Below, piece by piece: positions 36,142 to 46,311 of a stretch of DNA of 64,000 nucleotides. The notes under the pieces were generated by a model. That model was not told the origin of the DNA. It did no database searches and was given only the letters and a program-made list of their open reading frames with translations. Both the position numbers and the translations under genes were made by a program. Position 1 is the first letter of the stretch; each line of letters opens with the position of its first letter. The stretch is taken from the NCBI GenBank assembly GCA_037157565.1, contig JAZHRO010000036.1, positions 133,432,001 through 133,496,000 of the forward strand. The letters run 5' to 3'. The DNA is from Thalassia testudinum (Eukaryota; Streptophyta; Magnoliopsida; Alismatales; Hydrocharitaceae).

Positions 36142-38894
36142 GTGTGTGTTAAGACTTGTGCTATTTGAGCCCTTTAAGACGTTTGGACTGTGGGTCAGAC
36201 ATCTGGACATCTTCCCAGACGTCTGGAAATCGAAAATTTTGAGTACGAACTTGCGTCTGCGCGCAGACAGTACCCCCTTCGTTTTTCTTTTTCTCTCTCC
36301 TTCCGCCCCCGACGAAACCCTAAACCCACACCTTATATAACGCCCCCTTCCTCTCCCTCGTTCCACCCCACTTCCCAGCCACCTTCCCCCTTCCCTCCAG
36401 CGAGAGCAGCAGAGTGAGCGAGGGGCGACGTGAGAGGAGAGGGGGAGCAGCGTGAGGAGAGGAGAGCAAGCTTGCGATCTCGCGTGGGAGCTCGCTGGTG
36501 AGCTCACGGCCGGTCGGCGCATGCGTAAGGCGGAGGAGTGCGTCGGGGAGATCCTCCTCGACACTGCTGTAGTCGGAGCAGCAGGCGAGCGGGCGCGGCG
36601 TGACCACACACGGTGCGAGAGGGCGGAAGCAGGTTCTGGTTCTGGGTTTTTCCCAGAATTAGACATCTGGAGTGACGTCCAGATGATGTAGTCAACGTCT
36701 GGAGGAGGTTCCAGACGACTGAGAAGTAGGCCTCGCGAAGGTGTCTTCTTTGCGGATACGGCCATGCAGGTTGTTCTGCCGAAGCACTGTTTCATGCTGA
36801 TTTGAGAAGATTTTGGTTGATTCACGCAGGAGTTGCTTCGGGAAAGCGCGGGGCACGCCCTCCCACGCACTTTAGACGTCTGGGTGAGGCACCAAATGAC
36901 GGGAAGTGTTTCCAGACATCTAGAGAGGTGGTCGGACGTTTGAGACTAGGTCCAGACGGTCCAGCGAAGTTCCTGGACGTCTGAGGAGTGGCGCAGAACT
37001 TGAGGTATGGCATTGGACACTTTTAAGACGTCTGTAAGTTGTTTCAGACGTTTGACTCAAGTCAGAATCACTATTTTTGATCCGTTTAGGGTCCGTTTGA
37101 GGTCCGACTTCCGCAATTAAGATACCGATGTTCTCCATATGAATTCCCCTACTTGTTGGAATACTTTCTATACTGTTTTGAGTATTCTCTTGTGATTGAT
37201 CCTTGTGAACGGACTGGTTTCCGTTGCGAGTTCGGGGCTTGCTGAGGCACGTGAGCCTGCTGTTCAAGCCCCCATTACTCCTGGGTTTACTGGTAGAGTG
37301 GCTTCCCTTTAATTTAATTACAACCTAATTGCATGTGTGGAATGAATGATTAGAACCTAGGATATGGCATGAATCCTAGGACTAGAAATACTGGATTGTC
37401 TGTATTGAATGAATGAATTACAGTCTTGAATGAGTAGATAGAATGATAATAGTTGCCTGCGAAATATATAGTATTTGTGTTAGTTAACTGTTGAATGTAA
37501 CCTTCCTGTCGTACCCGTGAAATGATGTAATATGAGCTGCATGTATATAATTTGTAAATGGAATGGTGAATGTTAGAAACACGAGCTATTTGTGAATAAA
37601 CTGAATATGGAATATAGTTACAAATTGCATGTGTATAACCTGAGAATGGAAATAGAAATGATGAAACCTGGTATGGCTTGGCCTGAGAAATATGAGCATG
37701 AACCCTACGAGGAATTAGGAGTAGAGCTCCTGGAAATAAATGGAATGGAATTGGGAATGTGAGTGGGGAAGTGAGCTGGCCCTTGAGTACGGAGTACCAA
37801 GGAGAGCGATTGTCCCCCTGTTTAGTGCAGAGCGGAGTTAGCCGCCCTTGGGTTAGGACCTGAGGTTAGGATTGGCCACTCTGTATCGACTTCTTGGCCC
37901 TCGCGTACACAATACTGGGGAGAGCTACTAGTGTAGGGAGTGAGCTAGCCACCTTACGGGACTCGGGGTTCAACTAGCCACCCTACACCGACTTGTTAGG
38001 CCTATTGGGCAAACCAGGATAGTCAGGCGAGGGTGCGCGGACTGTGGAGGGGTGAGACTTCTGTTTGGTTCTTAGGGGCTAGACCTCTGTTACTGAGAGG
38101 GCTATGCCCTATACTGGTTCCGTACTATGCTTTGGGCGCACCCGCTAACGGAGACGACTGACCGCGTGTTAGTGCAGGGTAGCTACCATGCGCTTATTGC
38201 GTGTGCCGTAGTCACCGTTACGTTTGTCAGTGACTTGGGGTGGTTGACTAGGTGTAGGACCACCACGGGGGACTCTCGGCCAGGAGAGCATCACGTGCGA
38301 CTTCTACTCTTCGGAAAAGACTACAATCAAGATCGTTCCCACGAGGAACATTCGAGATCAAGAAAGAGACCTGATAAATAAACCAAGTGGTGAAAGAAGG
38401 AATAATTAGTTAAAGAAAGAAATTGAAAAACAACAGCTACCTGTCCACCTTTACTGCTTTGGTTAGTTGGTTGCACTTTACTCAGCGTTCGCTGATTTCG
38501 TGTACTCATAACCTTTTTCAGGTCTAAGTGTTGAGTAGCCAGAGCCTACGGCTGTAGAGGGTGCTGGGTCCAGTAGAGCCCAGTAGTTGTAGCTCTTTTT
38601 GTACTTGTTTGTAGTAGCGAGTAGCTTCTTGTGCCTTTATATTCTGTACTCTTTTGTTCTGTACATTATATTTCTGTATTCGTTTACTTTTCTACTGTTG
38701 TGGTGGTGCATACTGTAGTAGTTTTACTTCTTTACTGCTGTACTTTTGTTACTGTTAGTTGCTTAGCATGGTGAATGTGGTTTACTTTACTACTTTTTGG
38801 TTACTTTCTCGTTGGACGACTGGGTCTTGGGATCAGTAGAGTCGGTCCGGTCTCGTATCCTGTAGGGATTCGGGAATCGGGTTGTAACAGTGTG
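36142..38894 (+). mobile_element. Solo LTR A2
   Basis: LTR 36147-38889 with perfect duplications GTGTG (36142-36146, 38890-38894), inside LTR E. It starts TGTTAAGACTTGTGC like A4, marking a second A subfamily, and ends GGTTGTAACA. TATA box TTATATAA at 36333-36340. A related palindrome lies at 36634-36663. The CCTAGG minisatellite is reduced to a single unit (about 37350-37390). Confidence 0.95.
36333..36340 (+). promoter_or_regulatory. TATA box of A2
   Basis: TTATATAA about 190 bp from the LTR start and preceded by AAACCCTAAACCC. Position agrees with TATA-like motifs in the other A copies. Confidence 0.65.
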
Positions 38895-39889
38895 TCCCAA
38901 TGCCTCCTATTTATCTAAATCCTTAGCCTTAACTGCTTTTAATCTCTGGGATTTGTGGATTTTTGGTTATGTGTTGGGGATTGATGTGGGGGATAAGAAT
39001 TACTGACATGTGTTGTTGCGATGTTGGTTTTGAGGTGAGGATTGGAGGCAACCACCTTGTGTCAGTGAAAATGGGAAGCTCAAGGCAAGGCAGGGATTTT
39101 TCCTTGAGAAAACTAAGATTTGTCTTGCTCCTGTGGTTAGAATTAGGGTGGATGGAGGAAATTTATCCTATATGGTCACTGTAGGCTTATACAAGAAATG
39201 GATTCTCTTTTTTCTCTATTTTCTTGCATGCATGATGATGTTTAGAAATTGGGTATGGAAAAGGATGACACTAAACCATAGTTTGATGCATGGTTGAGAG
39301 GGATAAGGTAGAGCCCAAGATATGGCTTGATGGTGGTTCGTTAGTGACTAGAACATGCTTAAATGTTGGGCTTGAGTAAGAGAAGAAATTGGACTAAAAG
39401 TTGGTTAAGTAGGGCTAACACACTACCAAATATATATATATTGTACAATGTCACCCTGCTTTGAGTTTTGTTGTAGCTACCGTAAGCTTAGTTCCAATGA
39501 GACTTTGGTGGTCTTTGGTGCGTTGCTCAAATGGCTTATTTTGTTTTAAAAAAAACCTTAATTGGGTTTCTCTCATGTTAGCCGCCCCATTCGTAATCCC
39601 CAAGCCACTGTTTAATATTAGTATTTAGTGTTAGGATGTCAGGTTGGGGAAAATAGGAAGGGACCCTAAAGGAGTAAATGATATGAACTTACCATAATGT
39701 TGATGCTAATGACCCCGTAAAGGTGTTGACAAATGGGTTTCAGGCCTCGAGGGTTTCAAGGGAGCTTTGGACGATCTAAGGTCCTTATATCTAAGGACCC
39801 TAAGGAAGTTAAACGTCAGAGGTGGTAAACAAAGGACTATGCCATTTCATAAGTGGAGTTGTATGTTGTGTGAATTGGGATTGGGGGAT

Positions 39890-40065
39890 GCCTAATACTG
39901 GTACTAAGCGTTAGTACTAGTATTAGCCGTCAACCCAAGTTAGGTTGTAAGTTATGCTGGAGACTAGGGTGCCCAGTATTGGTATTGACCCCTCCTGGTG
40001 GCTTGTAGGTCACCCAGGACTGATGCTGATTATCAATATTGGTACTGGTGTTGTGGAATGGCATG
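39890..40065. repeat. Cluster of TATTGGTACTGG-like words in LTR E
   Basis: AATACTGGTACTAAG, AGTACTAGTATTAG, AGTATTGGTATTGA and AATATTGGTACTGG recur within 175 bp. Comparable in style to the word arrays of A and B but with a different core. Confidence 0.6.
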
Positions 40066-41420
40066 GTGCAACCCTAAAATTATGAAGAACTTGGGGGTAA
40101 ACCTAACTTAAATTGGGATTCTAAGAACATGGGGTCGAAAATACTAAGCATCCCCAATGGTTGTCGAGAAAGCGACGTGTCTAAAAACCCCAAAGACACG
40201 AATTAGAACCCAAAGTATAATTGGCTAAACTCAAGTGAGACCTAGAATTTCGAATCTTGGCAACTATATTATGAGTCTAAAAAGGAAGCTTGGATCGTAA
40301 GGTTTGAGGCTAGACCCAAGGTGATCTAATAGGTTCTTAGGATTTCGTTCTTAGTGCAAAATTTCAAATGGATTAAAAGACAAGTCTACTAGGTGAGTTC
40401 GTAGGACTGCTTTCATTGACTTCGTGAGCCACGGGTTCACTGTTCGGGTTAGAGATTCGAGGATGTGTGGTGGTTAAAGGCTACCTAAGTTCTACCTTGG
40501 AACACGGATAGTTCCCAGGTACGACGATGAGTTATGGGCTATCGTTGAGTTAAGGTGCTTGGAAGTACCTGGATTCGACTCGATGCAGAGGTGCTCGTAG
40601 CTCTAGGCTCAGCAGGCGCTCGCATGTGTAGCGAGAGATGCTGGGGTACTTGGTATTCGTAGTTGTAGGCTTTTTAGGTGCCTGCGTGAGCGGAAAATGC
40701 CAGGGTACCAAGAGGGGTTTGATTGAGATCTCATCCGACGGCGAATTGAGGGTACACCTGGAGACCACACTCCTAGCGGGAGCATTGGTGTGACCTAACA
40801 ATTTTAACCAACCCTTCAACTTCTAATATGGAATACTCTATGACTATACTTTGCATGATACGAATTGAGCTTGCTCTTCATTGTCATAAGGCGCCTAGGC
40901 AACTCTCAAGAGATTCGACTCTTCTGACGGAGGTCAGCAACGTTCTCGATACGTCGAGAATGGATACGCCTTTCGCAAGGGTTATCAGCTCTATTGGTTC
41001 CTCACCTTGCCAGGGAGAGGCTATCAGGCTGGAATATAAGGGAATGATACATCTCAATCTCCTATAGTAGAGAGGGATGATTTTTTCAAAATCTGACTTT
41101 TGACGCGAGTAAGAGAATATGCCATGTGATAAATAAGTTGATTAATCATGTGGATAAATCCTAGTAAATAAGGAAAAAGGGCTCGTAGCTAGCCGGTAGT
41201 GCTAATTGTTACGAAAGCAGCTTCAAAATATCTTTTAAGACGTCTGGGAGGTGGCCTAGACGTCTGGAACCCCTTCCAGACGTCTGGGATTTAATTCCTG
41301 CGGCACGGTGGATTTCGTCTGCGCGCCTGCGCGCGCAGACCTGCAGATGCCCCTCTTTTTCCCTCTCCTCTTGCGGGCGCAGGCTGCGCCCCTCTCTCTC
41401 GCTCTCTCTTCCCGTGCGGC

Positions 41421-41428
41421 TTTAAAAG
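41421..41428 (+). promoter_or_regulatory. TATA box of A3
   Basis: TTTAAAAG about 215 bp from the LTR start, followed by a CT-rich stretch typical of plant transcription starts. Confidence 0.6.
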
Positions 41429-41714
41429 GGCCCTCACCCTCTCCCTTACTCTCATCTCCTCCGCTCCCTTCTTCTTCCAGCCAGTGCGAGAGTGAGCGAG
41501 CGGCAGCAGTGGTAGCCGCGGCGGGTGTGCGGGAGGAGGCGTTGCGCGAGGGAGGAGACGCTCGGCCGTGAGGGCTCGAGCTTGCCGGGGCAGCTGGAGC
41601 CGGCCGGCGGGGGAGCAGCGGGTGCGGAGTGACGCGGTAGGGCTGCTGCAACTCGAGCAGCAGGCGGACGAGGTGCGGCGCGGCCGTGCGTCGCGGGCGG
41701 AGAGCACGTCGAGC

Positions 41715-41744
41715 TCTGATTCTGGAAGTTTTTCCAGAATCAGA
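41715..41744. promoter_or_regulatory. HSE-like palindrome of A3
   Basis: Near-perfect 30-bp palindrome with TTCTGGAA and TTCCAGAA dyads, about 290 bp after the TATA box. Mismatches are confined to the centre. Confidence 0.65.
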
Positions 41745-41806
41745 CATCTGGGCTTCCAACCAGACGACGTTGAAGACGTTTGGAGGACTGTCCAGACGTC
41801 TGGCAA

Positions 41807-41875
41807 GTAAGTTATTTTCGTCCTTCGTCCTTTTCTGCGACCGTTGTACTGAGAACGATGAGTGGGTACATGCAG
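41807..41875 (+). other. Candidate leader intron in A3
   Basis: CAA/GTAAGT donor and ATGCAG/GTTCTG acceptor 69 nt apart, at the same place as in A1 and A5. Confidence 0.35.
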
Positions 41876-42369
41876 GTTCTGAGATTTGCATCCAACGCGA
41901 ATTAGACGTCTGGCCGCAGTGCCAGACGACGGGAACGACTTCCAGACGTCCGGGGTGACCATCGGACGTCTGGGAACTAGGCCAGACGCCCCCGCAGCCT
42001 TCTGGACGTCTGAGAGACTACACAGAACAAAGGTACCATCTGACCCACATTTTAAGACGTCTGGAAGAGGTTCCAGACGTCTGATTTTGGACTGTTTCGT
42101 CGTTTTCGACCCGTTTAGGGCCCGTTCGGAGTCCGTTTTCCGCGTTTCGAGTTGCGTTCTTTTCGGAATAAGATCCTCTACCCGTCTACAGTAATTATAT
42201 GCTGTTCTAAAAAACTCCTTGTATTTGATCCTTATGTTAGGATCCCGTTCCATTGCAGTCTCGGGGGTTGCGGAGGCGCACGGTATTTCCGACCACGCCC
42301 CCAGTACTTCCGTTGTAGCTGGTAGAGTGGCTTTAGAAATTATTAACATAATTTGTTACAATTATGGAA

Positions 42370-42525
42370 CAATTAATAGAACCTAGGGCATTGCATGAAT
42401 CCTAGGAATGAGAAACCAGATTGAATGATAGACCCTAGGGTATTGCATGAATCCTAGGACTGGAAAACTAGATTAAATGATAGATCCTAGGGTACGGCAT
42501 GAATCCTAGGACTGGAAAACTAGTG
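42370..42525 (+). repeat. CCTAGG minisatellite in A3 (3 units)
   Basis: Three units of about 52 bp with GAACCTAGGG/GAATCCTAGGA words. Confidence 0.85.
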
Positions 42526-44723
42526 AAATGAATATAGATATTGCAGTCTTGGAAACTGTGGAAAGGAAATAATAGCTGCATGTAAATTGAGTTTAACAGC
42601 TGCCTGTTATGAATAAATGAACATGTTTGAGAATATGGGTTGTATGAACGTGAAACTGAAAGGGTGAAACCTGAATGTGCTGAGTTAAAAGAGCTGGAAC
42701 CCTACGGGGAGTTAGGAGTAGAACTCCTGGAAAGAGAATGAAATGGAACTGAGAAGGAAAGATGTGGTGCGTTGTCTCTTGGGTACGTAGTGCCAGGGGA
42801 AGCACCTGTTACCTGCTTAGTGCAGAGCAGAGCCAGCCGCCCCAGGGACCCGGGGTTAGGTCTGGCCACTTTGTACCGACTTGTTGGCCCTCGTGTACAC
42901 AGTACCGAGGAGAGCTACTAGTGTAGGGCGAGTACTAGCTACCCCACAGGCCCCGGGGTTCTGCTAGCTCACCTACACCGACTTGTTAGGCCCACTAGGC
43001 GAACCAGGGTAGTCAGGCGAGGGTGCGCGAACTGTGGAGGGGCAAGACCCCTGTTTGGTTATTGTGGAGGGGTTGGACCCCTGTTACTGAGAGGACTCTA
43101 CCCTATACTGGTTCCGTGCTGTGCTTTGGGCGCACCCGTTAACGGAAACGACTGACCGCGTGCCAGTGCGGGGTAGCTACCCGTGCGTTTACCGCGCGTG
43201 CCGTAGTCACCGTTACGTCTGTCAGTGACCTTGGGGTGGTTGACTGAGAGTAGGATCACCATTGGGGACTCTCCCTACCAGGAGAGTACCACGTGTTACT
43301 TCTATTCTTCGGAAAAGACTGCAATCAAGATTGTTCCCACGAGGAACATTGGAGATCAAGTGAAGGATATGAGAAATAGATAAATTGTGAAACAATAGAA
43401 AGACGTAAATAAAGGAAGAAAGAAAATAAAACAGCTACTGTACACTTTACTGCTTCTTTAGTTTTAGCTGCCACTCTACTCAGCGTTTCGCTGATGTGTT
43501 ACACTCGTTACTTTTCAGGACCAGGTGTTGAGCAGCCAGGATCAGTGGCTGCAGAGGACGCTGGGCCGAGTAGGGTCCAGTAGACTTACCACAGTTCTTT
43601 TGTACCCCTTTTGTTCCACTGTAGTGAGTAGTTCTTGTTACTCCCCGCACTTTTCTTTACTTGTAGTTCATGTTATGTTATAAATGTTGTTCTACTGTTG
43701 TGGTGGTACATGCTGTAGTAGTTCTTTTTCTTACTGCTGTATTTTGTTACTGCTAGTTATATTTCATGTTGAATGTGGTTTATTTTATTGCTCTTTTGGT
43801 TACTTCCTCGTTGGACGACTAGGTCTTGGGATTAGTCAAGCCGATCCGGTTCTCGTGTCTCGTAGGGACTCGGGAATAGGGTCGTTACACTAATGAAACT
43901 TGAGTTAATTTTGGAAGATGGGAAGACTTGTGGTTAGCTTGTTATGTAACAAGGCTTAAATATTAAGGGAAATGGCTTGTGATTTGTGATTGGCCTATAG
44001 GGTAGAAATCCACACATGACCCTTCTCTGCTTCGATTATTACATCTATTTTGTCCCTACTGAGCCGCTTGGCTCACCCTTGCATTTGTGACCTATTTTTA
44101 GGTACTGTTGTTGTGGTGCAGGCATCATGTCACACTAGATTTAGGCCTAAGCGGATTTGGACTGATAATAAAATACTTGCGTTATTTATTTTTCTTTTGG
44201 ATAGGCTTTGGGATTTAATGTAAATCTTTTGTTGGAATTCTTTTGTTTAAAATTATAGCTTGTGGGATCCTACTGTATAAAGGTTGTAAACATAAACCGT
44301 GGATTGCTATGCCTGTTATGCAACCCAATAGTGGACTGCACGGTAGATTTATGATACATTGCGAATGCTTATGGTGGTTATTAGCGGTAATTTGGCTTTG
44401 TTTCCTTGCAGTTATATGTGATTTTTATTGTTTTTGATTGCGGGGTGTGCCTGCCGGTATTCTATAGCTTGTCGTTGTTCCATGGTGTGGTGGTGGGGTG
44501 TACCCATCTATTTAAATTGTTATATGCATGCTAATACATGTTGCAGGTACAAGTTTTTGGGAAAATATTGAATAAACATGGGTAAAGAGATCTACTTTCC
44601 TAAAGTGTACTTAATTGATAGGACTATAATTTATAACCTAAGCCATTCAGGAGGTGGGACCTTGGTGTGTGTATGCTTGATGATTTGCTCCCGATCTGTC
44701 AGGAGGATTATCAGGGCGTGACA

Positions 44724-45375
44724 ACAGTGGGACGTTTACTATATCTTACTATTGCGAGACCTGATAGTAGTTTTGCAGCGAGCAGAGCCAACTACTATAT
44801 ACAGGCACCAAGATACAATCATTGGCATGATGTTTGCTTTATTCTTAATACCTCAAAGGGTTACCAGGCAAAGGGTAATATTACAGAGATGGTGGTAGTT
44901 TAGATATTTTAGTCTACTCTGATGCAGATTATGTTTGGTCTGTGGATGATCGGCATTCTACTTCAGGTTTTGCAGTCTATCTTGGTAGAAACGTCTCCTG
45001 GAGGAGTAAAAAGTAGAGTGTTGTTGCTTGTTCTAGTGTAGAGGTTGAGTATCAGGCGATGGCTCAGGCTGCTTATGAGATTATGTGGGTTGTTGCTTTT
45101 CTACATGATTTAGGCATTTAAGCCACCATGCTAGTTCCACTCTTATGTGACAACAAATCATCCACACACATTGCCTTGAACCTAATTTTTCATTTGAGAA
45201 TCAAGCATATCGAGGTAGAATGCCATTTTATTCATGATGTGATTCTTGTAGGGAAGATTAGCACTCCCTATATCTCCTTTGATCTTCAGTTAATAGATTT
45301 ATTCACCTAGGCTCTAAAGAAGAAGCATTTTGATTTTCTGTGCAACAAGTTGGGTCTTATTGATATACATTTCAA
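44724..45375 (+). pseudogene. RNase H and end of the copia F polyprotein
   Basis: VGRLLYLTIARPDSSF ends the reverse-transcriptase region. RNase H follows with YSDADY, HSTSGFAVYLGRNVSWRSKK, VVACSSVEVEYQAMAQAAYE and LCDNKSS. The frame changes near 44905 and stops follow WRSKK and HDLGI. Confidence 0.88.
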
Positions 45376-45378
45376 CTT

Positions 45379-45518
45379 AAGGGGGAGTGTTGAGACTAAG
45401 GGATATATGTGTCATTTTTATTCTTTCTTAAGTAATTATGTAATTTACTCAAACCTCTTTATAATACGAAAGAGAGGCTCGTAGTTTCTTTGAATGAATG
45501 AATCACGTTTTCCCTTTA
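45379..45518 (+). repeat. Polypurine tract and 3' LTR of copia F
   Basis: AAGGGGGAG (45379-45387) is followed by TGTTGAGACTAAGGG. The LTR is about 131 bp and ends CCCTTTA where CTTCACA would be expected, so the terminal CA is lost. Confidence 0.85.
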
Positions 45519-45523
45519 AAAAA

Positions 45524-45917
45524 ATAATCTAAATATGGTGAACTACTAACATTCTCTTCTGTTTCCTATTCAATGTAGTTTCTCACCAAGTTCTCTCTTC
45601 CTCCGATTACTCCCTCAATGCCTCCCCCATGTGGTACATCTCTTTCACTCTCTCTCAGTGAACCCTCTATCCTCTTATCAAGAAATTTCCATCATTTTCT
45701 AGGAGATTGTACCTTTTCCTTCCATTTACTACGATTTCATTATTTTCACTCATACAAAAGCAATTTTTCCTACAACAAGGGTGGAATTTAACATGAATCA
45801 AAGAAAAACTTGATTTTCTTCTATTTTCTATAGTAAACATAAACAAAATAAATTAATCAAAAGAAATTTAGATGTCCCATATTTTCACTTCCTCTTTGAC
45901 CCCCTAAAATCCCTTCC
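45524..45917. other. AT-rich spacer after copia F
   Basis: No feature recognised. Confidence 0.5.
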
Positions 45918-46311
45918 AACTTCCTCTTTGACCCCTAAAATCCCTTTCCTTCTATTTTCAATGCATAAGTACCATATTGGAAAATGTTATAGATTGTAGG
46001 CTTGCGGATATGGTGCAGATAGACTCTACTAGAAATAGTAAATTCTCTTGCAAGGGCTTTTTTTTTCCTAAACCTCATGCTGTTACCATTTCCATTCTTC
46101 TCATGACATCCTAAAGAAATTGGCATACCTTCTCCAAAAGTCACCCTCCATAAATGCTAGGTAATCATAAGAACCCCACTAGAGTCTCTCGTATATGGTA
46201 GTACTTCCCAACTTCCTCTTTGACCCCTTAAAATCCCTTTTCTTATATTTTCAATGCATAAGTACTATGTTGGAAAATGTTATAGATTGTAGGCTAGTGG
46301 ATATGGTGTTA

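Larger units (their letters stand above)
41202..43894 (+). mobile_element. Solo LTR A3
   Basis: LTR 41207-43889 with perfect duplications CTAAT (41202-41206, 43890-43894), inside LTR E. It starts TGTTACGAAAGC and ends GGTCGTTACA. At least ten exact GACGTC sites fall in the first 900 bp, three of them in the first 80 bp. TATA-like TTTAAAAG is at 41421-41428, the palindrome at 41715-41744, a candidate intron at 41807-41875, and a three-unit CCTAGG minisatellite at 42370-42525. Confidence 0.96.
35543..44728 (+). mobile_element. Solo LTR E (gypsy, Tekay-like), interrupted by A2 and A3
   Basis: 35548-44723 starts TGTAAGGGTCC and ends GGGCGTGACA, with perfect 5-bp duplications ACAGT at 35543-35547 and 44724-44728 inside the copia reverse transcriptase. 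Subtracting A2 and A3 leaves about 3.7 kb. Near the 3' end CTACTGAGCCGCTTGGCTCACCC (44057-44080) resembles a motif I associate with Tekay-type LTRs. No coding domains occur, so it is a solo LTR. GCTGCTG-rich sequence lies at 35900-36080. Confidence 0.9.
32614..45523 (+). mobile_element. Ty1/copia element F with about 130-bp LTRs, nested and degraded
   Basis: 5' LTR 32619-32747, 3' LTR 45388-45518, both starting TGTTGAG. A primer site TTTTATCAGATCAACGG, decayed from TGGTATCAGAGCAACGG, follows the 5' LTR (32748-32764). A polypurine tract AAGGGGGAG (45379-45387) abuts the 3' LTR. Flanks are A-rich (AAAAT before, A-run after), consistent with a duplication but not provable. Protease, integrase, reverse transcriptase and RNase H occur in copia order. 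Solo LTR E (with A2 and A3 inside) interrupts the reverse transcriptase. Multiple stops make it dead. Such short LTRs suggest an Ale/Retrofit-like lineage. Confidence 0.9.

Noticed and set aside
36112..36870. 252-codon minus-strand frame in A2
   Set aside because: Antisense to the LTR and crosses the boundary between LTR A2 and host LTR E, so it cannot be a conserved gene.
41291..42349. 352-codon frame on the minus strand inside A3
   Set aside because: It is antisense to the LTR, composed of repeated translations of the GACGTC words, and not conserved as a frame in the sister copies.
41207..43889. LTR A as a DNA transposon with terminal inverted repeats TGTTACGA/TCGTTACA
   Set aside because: Duplications are 5 bp, ends are TG...CA, the 3' ends resemble the LTRs of gypsy B where a primer site and polyprotein are present, and there is a TATA box inside. 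An LTR fits better.
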